A DNA stretch of 25,090 bases from JBHHZI01 sp046757965 (GCA_046757965.1 JBHHZI010000033.1:1-25090), one strand, 5' to 3'; shown: positions 1 through 9,077, counted from the first letter of the stretch. Notes: generated by a model not told the origin, from the letters alone. A program made the numbers and translations.

Positions 1-650
1 ACGCGGTCGGTGCGGCGGTGGGATTCGATCTGGCTCACGCCGCCGGCAACGTCCCGCTGTCGCTGCATGGGTGGAACGCGGACTTCGCGGTCTGGTGCTC
101 GTACAAGTATCTGAACGGGGGGCCGGGGGCGCCGGGCGGTTGCTTCGTCCACGAGCGCCACGCGCGCTCGCCGAATCTGCCCCGGCTGGCGGGCTGGTGG
201 GGGACCGACCGGTCGACCCGCTTCACCATGGCGGAGAGGTTTCAGCCGGAGGTGGGTGCGGGCGGCTGGCAGCTCAGCAATCCACCGATGCTGGCGATGG
301 CGGCGGTGAAGGCCTCCCTCGATCTGTTCGCCGAGGTCGGCATGGAGACCCTGAGGAGCAAGTCCGAGAATCTGACCGGATTCCTGCATGCCCTGCTGGC
401 CGACGGCGAGCGCCTGCCCTACGAGGTCGTGACGCCGCCATCGGCAGGCGAGCGGGGCTGCCAGCTCTCGATCCGCGTGAGAAGCGACGCCGGTGAGATG
501 GTGGGGGAACTTGCCGCGCGCGGATTCGTGCTCGATGCGCGACCGCCGGACATCGTGCGTGTTGCCCCGGTGCCGTTCTTCAACACCTTCCGGGACGTGT
601 GGGAGTTCGCCAGGGCGTTTCGCGAGCTCGCCGGCGTGGATGCGGGCTGA
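1..650 (+). CDS. kynU: Kynureninase, C-terminal part (5' end outside window)
   Basis: A PLP-dependent hydrolase of tryptophan catabolism that cleaves kynurenine to anthranilate and alanine in the cytoplasm. The frame is open from the first bases of the window, so the N-terminal half is missing. The visible part starts in the family-typical stretch GFDLAHAAGNVPL and runs into FAVWCSYKYLNGGPG. The lysine of SYKYLN (codon 105-107) is the expected Schiff-base lysine. The following GGCFVHERH and the C-terminal small domain, ending near FRELAGVDAG, fit full-length kynureninases. The next gene starts 43 bases downstream on the same strand, so the two may be co-transcribed. No other tryptophan-catabolic gene is visible in the window. 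Identification rests on the strongly conserved active-site block. Confidence 0.93.
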   Translation, partial: AVGAAVGFDLAHAAGNVPLSLHGWNADFAVWCSYKYLNGGPGAPGGCFVHERHARSPNLPRLAGWWGTDRSTRFTMAERFQPEVGAGGWQLSNPPMLAMAAVKASLDLFAEVGMETLRSKSENLTGFLHALLADGERLPYEVVTPPSAGERGCQLSIRVRSDAGEMVGELAARGFVLDARPPDIVRVAPVPFFNTFRDVWEFARAFRELAGVDAG

Positions 651-693
651 CCTGTCCGTCCGGGTGCCGCCGTTGCGGTGCTAGCATTCCGGC

Positions 694-2955
694 GTGGGGC
701 CGACCGACTCATTCGTCGCGCGGCGGGTCTGCTTCCTCGCCGCCGTTGTCCTGGCCGTCAGTTCGATGGCCGCGTGGCCGGCCCGTGGTGACGAGGGACA
801 GTGGCCTCCTGACCGTCTCGATCGGCTGGACTGGGCCGACCTGTCCCGCCGTGGTCTGGCGCTGACCCCCGGAGATCTCTGGCAACCCGCCGGGACTGCC
901 CTGGCGCAGGCGGTGGTCCGGGTCAACGGGTGCTCGGCGTCCTTCATCAGCGACGCCGGGCTGATCCTCACCAATCATCACTGTGCCTTCGGCGCCGTGC
1001 AGCGGAACAGCACGCCGGAAGTGGATCTGCTCGAGCAGGGATTCGTCGCCGCGACCTGGTCGCAGGAGAAGGCCGCGCCCGGCTACCGGGCGGAGGTGTT
1101 GCTCTCCATGACCGACGTCACCGACCGGGTCCTTGCCGACATCTCCGATGGAGTGTCCGACCATAATCGATTCGTCGCCATCGAGAACGCCATCAAGGCA
1201 ATCGTGGCCGAGTGCGAGACGCCCGGTGAACGGCGCTGCCGGGTCGGGGCGGAGTTCGGCGGGCTGCGCTACACGCTGTTCACGTCGCGAGAGATCCTGG
1301 ACATCCGGCTGGTGTATGCCCCGCCGAGGTCGGTGGGCGAGTTCGGGGGCGAGGTCGACAACAAGATGTGGCCCCGGCACACGGGCGACTTCGCGCTGCT
1401 TCGGGCCTATGTGGCCCCGGACGGCTCGTCGGCCGCGTTTGCGCCGGACAACGTGCCCTACCGGCCGGCGCGCCACCTGGACGTGTCGACCCGCGGTGTC
1501 CGGCCAGGCGATCTGGTGCTGGTTCTGGGTTATCCGGGACGTACGTCCCGGTACCTACCGGCCGTGGCCATCGCGGAACGCATCGAGTTCCTCTACCCGC
1601 ACCGCCTCGCCACCGAGGGACGCTGGATGGAGATTCTCCAGGCGGCCGCGGAGCGCAGCAGTGCCGCGCGCCTGGCCGTCACCTCCACCATCAAGCGCCT
1701 GGCCAACCGACTGAAGAACACCCGGGGCATGCAGCAGGGGCTGCGGCGCCTGCATCTACTGGCGGCGAAGGAGGAGGAAGAGCACGAACTGGCCGCGTGG
1801 ATCGACGGCGACCCGGGACGGCAGGCCGAGTTCGGTCCGGTCCTGGACGAGCTGGCCGCCATCTACCGGTCGGGTGAGGAGACGCGGGAGAAGGATTTTC
1901 TGCTCGCCACCATGGAACGCGCCTCGAAGACGCTTGCCTTTGCCCGGCGGTTGCTCACCAACAGTCGCCAGCGCGCGCTGCCGGATGCAGAGCGGCGACC
2001 GGGCTACCAGGACCGGGACCAGGCGCGACTGGCGATGCAGAACGAGACCGGCCAGCATGACCTCGACGTGCCGGCGGACCGCGCGGTGCTGGCCTACTTC
2101 ATCGAGACGGCGCGCGCGCTGCCGGCCGACCAGAGGATCGCGGCCGTCGACGCGGGTGCCGGTGACGATGCCGCCGGATCGCCGGCGGCGGCGGCAACCC
2201 GGTTCGTCGACCGGCTCTTCGCGGCGACGCGGCTCACCGATCTGGATGAGCGGCGCCGCCTGTTCGATGTGGACCGGTCCGTTCTCGACGCCTCGGACGA
2301 CGCCATGGTCGGATTCGCCCGGGCCCTCGAGCCGGAGTACGAGCGCATGCGTGAGCGGCAGGAGACCGTCGCCGGGGCGCTGAGCAGGGTGCTGCCACTC
2401 TATGCCCAGCTCATCAGGCGACGGCGGGGACGGGTCTATCCCGACGCCAATGGCACGTTGCGTGTGTCGGTGGCCACGGTCAAGGGATACTCCCCGCACG
2501 ATGGTGTGTGGATGAAACCCCAGACGACCCTGGGCGGTGTGATGGAGAAGGAGACGGGAGTGGCGCCCTTCGCCAGCCCGGCGCGCTTGCTCGCGGCCGC
2601 ACGGGCGCCCGAGGCGGGGCGGTGGCGGCAGGCGGGACTGGGCGGTGTGCCGGTCTGTTTCCTGGCGGATGCCGACACCACCGGAGGCAACTCGGGCAGC
2701 CCGGTCGTCAACGGCCGCGGTGAACTGGTGGGCGTCAACTTCGACCGGGTATTCGAGAACATCGCGGGAGATTATGCGTACAGCCGCAAGCGTTCCCGGA
2801 ACGTCTCGGTGGACGTGCGCTATCTCCTCTGGATGCTCGAGCGCGTCGAGCATGCCTGGTCCCTTCTGAGGGAGATGGGGATCGAACCTTCTCTCCCGTC
2901 CGGGCGTAAACAGGAGATGAAGTCTGACGCGGCAGTTGCCTGGGTCTCGTCATGA
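694..2955 (+). CDS. S46 family dipeptidyl-peptidase (DPP7/DPP11 type), secreted
   Basis: A serine exopeptidase that removes dipeptides from the N-terminus of oligopeptides, normally in the periplasm. At 753 residues it has the usual S46 length. Residues 10-32 form a signal peptide (RRV, then a hydrophobic core, then a likely cut near WPARG). The chymotrypsin-like triad is visible: TNHHC at 93-97, Asp232 in HTGDFALLR, and Ser667 in GGNSGSPV. The residue 18 positions after the nucleophile is Arg685. In Porphyromonas DPP11 the residue at that spacing is the arginine that selects Asp/Glu at P1, whereas DPP7 has glycine there, so an acidic-residue-preferring enzyme is inferred. The GTG at 694 is chosen because the next ATG lies inside the hydrophobic core; no clear Shine-Dalgarno precedes it. 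Its stop overlaps the start of the next gene (ATGA at 2952-2955). Confidence 0.92.
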   Translation: MGPTDSFVARRVCFLAAVVLAVSSMAAWPARGDEGQWPPDRLDRLDWADLSRRGLALTPGDLWQPAGTALAQAVVRVNGCSASFISDAGLILTNHHCAFGAVQRNSTPEVDLLEQGFVAATWSQEKAAPGYRAEVLLSMTDVTDRVLADISDGVSDHNRFVAIENAIKAIVAECETPGERRCRVGAEFGGLRYTLFTSREILDIRLVYAPPRSVGEFGGEVDNKMWPRHTGDFALLRAYVAPDGSSAAFAPDNVPYRPARHLDVSTRGVRPGDLVLVLGYPGRTSRYLPAVAIAERIEFLYPHRLATEGRWMEILQAAAERSSAARLAVTSTIKRLANRLKNTRGMQQGLRRLHLLAAKEEEEHELAAWIDGDPGRQAEFGPVLDELAAIYRSGEETREKDFLLATMERASKTLAFARRLLTNSRQRALPDAERRPGYQDRDQARLAMQNETGQHDLDVPADRAVLAYFIETARALPADQRIAAVDAGAGDDAAGSPAAAATRFVDRLFAATRLTDLDERRRLFDVDRSVLDASDDAMVGFARALEPEYERMRERQETVAGALSRVLPLYAQLIRRRRGRVYPDANGTLRVSVATVKGYSPHDGVWMKPQTTLGGVMEKETGVAPFASPARLLAAARAPEAGRWRQAGLGGVPVCFLADADTTGGNSGSPVVNGRGELVGVNFDRVFENIAGDYAYSRKRSRNVSVDVRYLLWMLERVEHAWSLLREMGIEPSLPSGRKQEMKSDAAVAWVSS

Positions 2956-5249
2956 GCGTCCGGACCAAACTGATCCTGATCTTCCTGGCCCTGTCGGTGG
3001 TGCCGCTCACCCTGCTCACCTTCTTCTCCTACACCAACTCGAGACAATCCCTCACCGACCTGGTGGAGCGGGACAACCGGGCGGCGGCGGAGAGGCTGCA
3101 GGGTCGAGTGGCGAGCCTCAGCGGCGAGATCCGGCACCGGGTGGTGGCGGTGACCGAACTGCCGGAGTTCCAGGACATCGATTTCACGCGGCCGCTGAGT
3201 GCCGACGACACGGGCCGGCTGGCGCGGGCCATGCGGCGCGAGGTGGGAGCCCGGTGGAGTGTGTTCCGTGACCTCGAGTTCGAGGCGGCCGTGCCCGGGA
3301 CGCCGCGCGCGGCCGGTGGCCGCAAGCTGCTCCGGAAACCACCGCCTGATCCGGCGCCGCTCCCGCCCCAGGCCCGCACCCTGGCCAGGTCCGGGGATGC
3401 GGCACCGGCCGGCGAGCTGGGATCGGGGGGGCGGCGGGATCCCACCGTCCGGGTCTTCTTGCCGGATTTTGCCCAGATGGCCGCCGGAGGGGACACCGTT
3501 CCGGAACTGAAGCAGTACGACCTGTCCTTCGACGAGGGGGCACCGTCAGAGGAGAGCCTCGAGCACTTCACCGGGCAGATGGGCGGTCTGCTCGACAACC
3601 TGTCGAATCTACCGGGCCTGTTCGTCCAGACCGGCGCCGAGGGACGCAGCATCAAGCTGCGGAACATGGCACAGGAGGTGCGCTCGGAGCTGTTGCGCAT
3701 CGGGAACGCGAACGACAGCACGGCACCGGACGCTCCGGCCGCGCTCGATGCGCGCCGCCGGGCGATCCTGGAGCGGCTGGATCGACAGACGCGCGAACTG
3801 GACCAGCCGATCACCGTGCCCGTGGAGCGGGCCGGCGCACGGGTCGGGAGCATCGTCGCGCACGTTCGACCGGACCGATTGCTTGCCGACGTGTTCGGCG
3901 ACATGAGTCTCGAGGAAGGCGAGGTCATCTTCGCCGTCGATCCTCTCGGCCGTCTCCACGCCCGGGAGACCGCAGACCTCGCCACCCTCGCCGACCTCGG
4001 TCTCCTGGCCCCGGGTGCCGGGAAGGATGGGGCGACGGCCATGGCGATCACGCAGGACCCGGAGGTGCTGTCGACAGCCATCAAGGACCCCGACTGGATC
4101 ACGGTGGTCGAGCGTGACGAGGACACGGGCTACACGTTCGGCATCGTCCGGCGCCTGTCGGACGAACTGGGTGCCATCCGCCAGGCCGCGATGATGAACC
4201 TGTTTCTCGGCGTTCTGTTCATCGGTCTGGCCGGGTCGGGGGTCATCGTGTTCTCATCGCGCATGACGCGCCGGCTGGAGTTTCTCGCCGTCGGCGCCCG
4301 TCAGATCGCAGGCGGCGATCTCGCCCACCGCATCGACGCGCGGCACACCGACGAGATCGGCCAGCTCGCCGTCGCATTCAACGAGATGGCTGCTGACCTC
4401 GACCGATCACGCCAGCGGCTGGTCGAGCAGGAGCGGATGGAACGCGAGCTGGAGATCGCGCGACATATCCAGCGCGACAGCCTGCCCCGCACGGGCTTCA
4501 CCGGCAACGGGGTGGAGATTGCCGGGCGTTCCATCCCGTCTCTGGAGGTGGGAGGCGATTTCTTCAACTTCATCGGGATGGACGATGATCGGACAGCCAT
4601 CCTGGTGGGCGACGTGTCCGGCAAGGGTGTGCCGGCGGCGTTGATGATGGCCGAGGTACAGGCGACGTTTCGCACTCTCCTGCGCTTCGAGGACGACCCG
4701 GCCCGGATCATCGCCCGGATCAACCGGGACCAGTCTGACAGCAAGCCGGACAACCTGTACTTCACCGCCTTCTTCGCGGTGATCGATCCCGCCGCCGGAC
4801 GGCTCACCTATGTCAATGCCGGCCAGACGCCGCCGTTCATCATGCGCGGGGATGGCACGACCACCGTGCTGGGAGGCAACACGCGCCCGGTTGGCATGTA
4901 CGCCGACAGCCCGGTGCGGGCTGATACGGCTCGCATCGATCCAGGCGATCTGATCTGTGTCTACACCGACGGTGTCGTGGAGAGCTCGGCGAAGATGCGT
5001 TCGGAGGAGTTCTTCGGCGAGGAGCGCGTGGTGGATGCTGTCCGGGCGGCCCTGGTCCAGTCCCCGGAGAGGGTCATCGACGAGGTGGCCCGGTGCCTGA
5101 CCGGATTCCACGGGACGGCGAACTTCGAGGACGATGCCACGCTGGTGGTGGCTCGCCTGTGCGGATCTCCTCCTGGTGAGCGGGCGACGGTGCGAGAGGG
5201 CGCCACGCCGAGGCCGGAGCATCTGGACGGCGGCTTGCCGGTGGTCTGA
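2952..5249 (+). CDS. Membrane HAMP-domain PP2C (SpoIIE/RsbU-type) serine phosphatase
   Basis: A 765-residue membrane protein phosphatase, predicted to dephosphorylate an anti-sigma-factor antagonist or a similar phosphoserine partner in response to an extracytoplasmic signal. Order of parts: transmembrane segment about 8-28; a large sensor region of about 380 residues containing a Pro/Ala-rich insert; second transmembrane segment about 416-434; HAMP about 435-487 (IAGGDLAHRIDARHTDEIGQ); a charged coiled coil (RLVEQERMERELEIARHIQ); PP2C domain about 520-735. Metal-binding aspartates are visible as Asp536 in VGGDFF, Asp554 in GDVSGKG and Asp673 in YTDGVVES, so the domain looks active. The start overlaps the S46 peptidase stop by four bases, implying translational coupling. 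No STAS-domain antagonist or RsbW-type kinase is in the window, so the partner is unknown. Confidence 0.93.
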   Translation: MSVRTKLILIFLALSVVPLTLLTFFSYTNSRQSLTDLVERDNRAAAERLQGRVASLSGEIRHRVVAVTELPEFQDIDFTRPLSADDTGRLARAMRREVGARWSVFRDLEFEAAVPGTPRAAGGRKLLRKPPPDPAPLPPQARTLARSGDAAPAGELGSGGRRDPTVRVFLPDFAQMAAGGDTVPELKQYDLSFDEGAPSEESLEHFTGQMGGLLDNLSNLPGLFVQTGAEGRSIKLRNMAQEVRSELLRIGNANDSTAPDAPAALDARRRAILERLDRQTRELDQPITVPVERAGARVGSIVAHVRPDRLLADVFGDMSLEEGEVIFAVDPLGRLHARETADLATLADLGLLAPGAGKDGATAMAITQDPEVLSTAIKDPDWITVVERDEDTGYTFGIVRRLSDELGAIRQAAMMNLFLGVLFIGLAGSGVIVFSSRMTRRLEFLAVGARQIAGGDLAHRIDARHTDEIGQLAVAFNEMAADLDRSRQRLVEQERMERELEIARHIQRDSLPRTGFTGNGVEIAGRSIPSLEVGGDFFNFIGMDDDRTAILVGDVSGKGVPAALMMAEVQATFRTLLRFEDDPARIIARINRDQSDSKPDNLYFTAFFAVIDPAAGRLTYVNAGQTPPFIMRGDGTTTVLGGNTRPVGMYADSPVRADTARIDPGDLICVYTDGVVESSAKMRSEEFFGEERVVDAVRAALVQSPERVIDEVARCLTGFHGTANFEDDATLVVARLCGSPPGERATVREGATPRPEHLDGGLPVV

Positions 5250-5262
5250 GCCGGCCTCGGGA

Positions 5263-6510
5263 TCACGCGCGCTCGAGAAGGACGGCCGCGGCCATGGCTC
5301 CGGCGGCGCAGATGCTGGCCAGGCCCCACCGCGCGTCACGACGGACCATCTCCCGGGCCAGGGTGGTGAGGATCCGACCGCCGGTGGCGGCGAACGGATG
5401 ACCCACGGCGATGGACGAGCCGTTGACATTCACGCGGTCCGGGTCGGGAGTGCCGATGGCCTCCTCCTTCCAGCCCTTCTCCCAGGCCGCGAGATTGGCG
5501 GCCACCTGCGCGCCGAACGCCTCGTGAATCTCCACCAGATCGATGTCCGGAAGCGACAGGTCGTGCCGGCGCAGAAGACGGGGCACCGCCACCGCCGGCG
5601 CCATCAACAGACCCTCGGCGGGCGCGATGGCGGCGTATTCCCAGTCGCGCAGCACGGCCAGCACCGGCCAGCCGTGGCGGGCGGCGGCGCCCCGGGTTGC
5701 CAGCAGGAGCGCGGCGCCACCGTCGGTCAACGGGCTCGAGTTCCCCGCCGTGATGGTGCCTTCCGGTGATCGATCGAAGACCGGGCGCAGCGCGGCCAGC
5801 TTGGCCGCGCTCGTGTCGGGACGCACCAGGTTGTCGGCGGTCAGACCGTCCAGCGGAGCGATCTCGCCTGCGAGGCGCTGCTCCTCCCAGGCGACGGCAG
5901 CTCGCTGGTGACTGCGCAGGGCGATGGCGTCCTGGCCGGCGCGTGAGATGTGCCAGGCCTTGGCCATGATCTCGCAGTGCTCTCCCATGGTGAGGCCCGT
6001 GGACGGCTCGGCCACGCCCGGGGCCTCGGGCAGGAAGTGCGTCGGGCGCAGGCGAGCCAGCGTGCCGAGGCGGCGGGGCAGTGTCCGTGCGCTCGCCGCG
6101 GCCGTGAAGATGCGCGCCGCAGGCCGGCGAAAGAGCAGCGGGGGATTGGAGAGAGAGTCGGCCCCGGCGGCGATCCCGGCCGAGGCCCGACCGGCGGCGA
6201 GCAGTGCGGCGATCTCGGTGGCGGCGCGGACACCGGAGATGCAGTAGCTGGACACGGTGTGGGCACAGACCGTGGCGGGGAGAGAGGTGTCGAACACGAT
6301 CTCCCGCCCGGCGTTCGGCGTGCGGGGATCGAGAACCACCGTTCCGAAGCAGAGGGCACCGATCGCGTCCCGCGCGCCATCGACCTCATCGAGAACGGCG
6401 GCGACCGCATGCGCGCCCATCTCCCGTGCCGTGCGCGTCGCGAGAGCTGTGCCGGCCCGCGCGAACGGAGTGCGCCGGCCGGCCACGATGACGATGTCGG
6501 GCCGGTTCAT
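5263..6510 (-). CDS. Thiolase (acetyl-CoA C-acyltransferase, FadI-like)
   Basis: A 415-residue thiolase that splits 3-ketoacyl-CoA with CoA to release acetyl-CoA. The nucleophilic Cys90 is in SSYCISGVRA, His329 in EIHEAFGAQ, His371 in NGSSIAVGHPFAATGGR, and the second catalytic Cys401 in SICAAGAMAAA. The CAAG form of the last motif resembles FadI rather than the CIGGG form of AtoB/PhaA. Its ATG (6508-6510) overlaps the stop of the upstream BoxR-type regulator, so the two form an operon divergent from boxCB. From this context the likely role is thiolysis of beta-ketoadipyl-CoA, the late step of the benzoyl-CoA epoxide pathway, giving succinyl-CoA and acetyl-CoA. A general fatty-acid thiolase remains possible. 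The gene converges on the phosphatase gene with a gap of only 13 bases. Confidence 0.9.
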   Translation of the reverse strand: MNRPDIVIVAGRRTPFARAGTALATRTAREMGAHAVAAVLDEVDGARDAIGALCFGTVVLDPRTPNAGREIVFDTSLPATVCAHTVSSYCISGVRAATEIAALLAAGRASAGIAAGADSLSNPPLLFRRPAARIFTAAASARTLPRRLGTLARLRPTHFLPEAPGVAEPSTGLTMGEHCEIMAKAWHISRAGQDAIALRSHQRAAVAWEEQRLAGEIAPLDGLTADNLVRPDTSAAKLAALRPVFDRSPEGTITAGNSSPLTDGGAALLLATRGAAARHGWPVLAVLRDWEYAAIAPAEGLLMAPAVAVPRLLRRHDLSLPDIDLVEIHEAFGAQVAANLAAWEKGWKEEAIGTPDPDRVNVNGSSIAVGHPFAATGGRILTTLAREMVRRDARWGLASICAAGAMAAAVLLERA

Positions 6511-7295
6511 GGGGCGGCGTGGGTGGCGATGCGGGAGACGGTGGTGTCGATGCTCAAGGTGGAGGTGTCGAGGGCCAGGTCGGCACGCTGATACAGCGGT
6601 TCGCGGTCCTGGAGAAGAGCCCGAAGTTCGGACATGGCGTGGGGATTATTGCTCATGGGTCGTCGGTCTCCCTGGGCGAGAACCCGATTGTAGTGGTCCT
6701 CCGGTGTGGCGGAGAGCCAGATGGTCGTGCACCCCTCCCGCAGCAGCGCATACGTCTCCGGTTCGGTCACCAGGCCACCGCCGGTGGCCAGGATCGCCGC
6801 GCTGCTTGCATCGAGAAACCGGCGCAGCACCTGTCTCTCCAGACGGCGGAAATACGGTTCCCCGTGAATCTCGAAGATCTGCGCCACGGTCAATCCGGCG
6901 GCGGACTCGATCAGGTTGTCGAGTTCGACGAACGGCACGCCGAGGCGCCGGGCGACCCGGGGTCCGATGGTGCTCTTGCCGGCGCCGCGCAGGCCGACCA
7001 GGGCGATGCGGTGTCCCGTCCGGACCGCCGGCGCCTCGAAGAGCGTCGCCACCGAGACCTCCAGGGCCTGCGCCACGGCGGCAAGGCGGCGGACGGAGAT
7101 GTTCCCATCTCCGGCCTCGAGCTGGGCGAGGAACCGGACCGAGACTCCGGAGGCCTCCGCCAGTCGCCGGCGCGACATCTGCCGCGTCCGTCGCCAGTCG
7201 CGGACGGCCTGGCCCACGCGGTCCAGCACCGCCGGAGGTCCGGGAGCCGGGGAGGAGACTCGGTGCGGTGATGGCGGGCGACGGCAGCGGACCAT
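6507..7295 (-). CDS. boxR: BoxR/BzdR-type regulator: XRE helix-turn-helix fused to shikimate-kinase-like domain
   Basis: A transcriptional repressor of benzoate/benzoyl-CoA catabolism. In the family the effector benzoyl-CoA is sensed by a kinase-like domain. At 262 residues, an XRE-type helix-turn-helix lies about 25-85 (SRRRLAEASGVSVRFLAQLE). It is followed by a shikimate-kinase fold with an intact P-loop GLRGAGKST (101-109), ELDNLIE and ATGGGLV. This two-domain architecture is diagnostic of BoxR/BzdR and is not a biosynthetic AroK. The gene is divergent from boxC, and the shared control region carries TGCA repeats. Its own predicted -10 element (TATATT, 7307-7302 on this strand) would place the transcript start at about the ATG at 7295, so the mRNA may be leaderless. 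It overlaps the thiolase start by four bases. Confidence 0.92.
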   Translation of the reverse strand: MVRCRRPPSPHRVSSPAPGPPAVLDRVGQAVRDWRRTRQMSRRRLAEASGVSVRFLAQLEAGDGNISVRRLAAVAQALEVSVATLFEAPAVRTGHRIALVGLRGAGKSTIGPRVARRLGVPFVELDNLIESAAGLTVAQIFEIHGEPYFRRLERQVLRRFLDASSAAILATGGGLVTEPETYALLREGCTTIWLSATPEDHYNRVLAQGDRRPMSNNPHAMSELRALLQDREPLYQRADLALDTSTLSIDTTVSRIATHAAP

Positions 7296-7301
7296 TCATG
7301 C

Positions 7302-7330
7302 AATATAGTGCACTATTCGGGCGCGGACAA
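7302..7330 (-). promoter_or_regulatory. sigma70-type promoter for boxR and thiolase, probably leaderless
   Basis: On the minus strand: TTGTCC (7330-7325, four of six), 17-base spacer, TATATT (7307-7302, five of six). The -35 element overlaps that of the opposing boxC promoter. The expected start, about seven bases beyond the -10, falls on about 7295, which is the A of the boxR ATG. Confidence 0.5.
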
Positions 7331-7352
7331 GGAGTGTTTAATGCAGTATAAT
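7324..7352 (+). promoter_or_regulatory. sigma70-type promoter for boxCB
   Basis: CGGACA (7324-7329, four of six matches to TTGACA), a 17-base spacer, and a perfect TATAAT (7347-7352). Predicted transcript start is near 7359, leaving a leader of about 58 bases before the boxC start at 7417. The -10 hexamer overlaps the second TGCA/TGCG pair. Confidence 0.65.
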
Positions 7353-7416
7353 GCGATATCCGGCACCGTCGATGACCGGAACTCCATCCAACCCGTTCGC
7401 GCCACAGAGGAAGACC

Positions 7417-9077
7417 ATGGTGACCGAGACCGAGGTGCTGTTCGAGACCCACCCCGACCGTTACCGTCACTGGCGTCTGGAGGTGAACGGGGACACCGCC
7501 CGTCTCACGTGGGACGTCCAGCAAGAGGCGCCGTTTCGACCCGGCTACGCGCTGAAGCTCAATTCCTATGACCTCGGTGTGGACATCGAGCTGGCCGACG
7601 CGGTGCAGCGTCTTCGCTTCGAGCATCCCGAGGTCAAGGCCGTGGCCATCGCATCGGCCAAGGATCGGATCTTCTCCGCCGGGGCGAACATCCACATGCT
7701 CGGGTCGTCCTCTCATCCGTTCAAGGTGAACTTCTGCAAGTTCACCAACGAGACGCGCCTCGCCATCGAGGACGCGAGTCAGCACTCCGGCCAGAAGTAT
7801 CTCGCGGCGTGCAACGGCATCACCGCCGGTGGCGGGTATGAACTGGCCCTGGCCTGCGACGAGATCCTCCTGGTGGACGACGGCCATTCTGCGGTCAGTC
7901 TGCCCGAGGTTCCGCTGCTGGGCGTGCTGCCGGGCACCGGCGGCCTCACACGCGTGGTGGACAAGCGCGGCGTCCGCCGGGATCTGGCCGATGTCTTCTG
8001 CACTCTTGCCGAGGGGGTCAAGGGCGAGCGAGCCCGGCAATGGGGGCTGGTCGATACGCTGGCTCCCACCTCCCGGTTCGACGCCGCCGTCGCGGAAAAG
8101 CTCGCAGCGCTCGCCGCGCAGGGGAAGGATCGCGACGGACCCGGTGTCGTGCTCCAGCCCCTCGACCCGCAGGTTCACGCCGATGGCCTCGCCTACCGGT
8201 ATGTGAGCGTCGCGATCGATCGGCCGGCGCGCACCGCCACGATCACCCTGAAGGGACCGGAGGACCCGGCTCCGGACAGCGCGTCGGTCCTGCGCGCCCG
8301 CGGGAGCGATGCCTATCTCCTCCGCGCATTTCGCGAGCTGGACGACGCGATCTGCCGTCTGCGCTTCAACGATCCGGAGGTCGGCGTCTGGCTCCTGAAG
8401 AGCGAGGGGGACCCGGATCGCGTGCTGGAACACGACCTCGCCGTCGCCCGGCTCTCGGCCGACGACTGGTTCGCCGGCGAGATCCTGCTGATGGTGGCCC
8501 GGACACTGCGCCGTCTGGACACCACGGCACGCAGTCTGTTCGCGCTCGTGGAGCCGGGCTCGTGCTTCGCCGGTTCGCTGCTCGAGATGGTCCTGGCGGC
8601 GGACCGGGCGTATGCCCTCGACGATCCCGACCATCCCGTGACCCTGGCGACGTCGGTGGTCAACTTCGGGGCGCTCCCCATGAACCACGGCCTGGCCCGG
8701 ATCCAGATCCGCTTCCTGCGCGATCCCGACGGGTGCGTGGCCCTGGCGGCGCGCACCGACGCCGGCGACATCCCCCGCTTCGATGCGCAGGGCGCCCAGC
8801 AGGCGGGGCTGGTGACCGTCGCCGCCGATGACATCGATTATGCCGAGGAGGTGCGTGTGGCCATCGAGGAGCGGGCCTCGCTCTCACCCGATGCGCTCAC
8901 CGGCATGGAGGCGTCGTTGCGATTCCCCGGCCCCGAGTCGATGCAGGCCAAGATCTTCGGTCGCCTCTCCGCCTGGCAGAACTGGATCTTCCAGCGCCCC
9001 AACGCAGTGGGAGACCGCGGGGCTCTCACCCTCTACGGCCAGCCGCAGCGTCCCAGCTTCGACTGGAGGAGAACCTG

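Larger units (their letters stand above)
7299..7355. promoter_or_regulatory. Candidate BoxR operator: TGCA repeats in the boxR-boxC divergent region
   Basis: Seen directly: TGCA at 7299-7302, six bases, then TGCA at 7309-7312. The second copy sits in a perfect 12-base palindrome ATAGTGCACTAT (7305-7316). A second, weaker pair is TGCA at 7342-7345, six bases, TGCG at 7352-7355, interleaved with the boxC -10 element. TGCA-containing repeats are described for operators of the BzdR/BoxR family, so these are inferred operator sites. Occupancy would cover the -10 elements of both divergent promoters and so repress both arms. Confidence 0.6.

Noticed and set aside
6507..7295. Biosynthetic shikimate kinase (aroK)
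   Set aside because: The N-terminal XRE domain and position beside boxC mark it as a BoxR/BzdR regulator.
6646..8688. Long minus-strand open frame of 680 residues across boxR and boxC
   Set aside because: It covers two confidently identified genes in other frames plus the divergent promoter, and its protein has no coherent domain.
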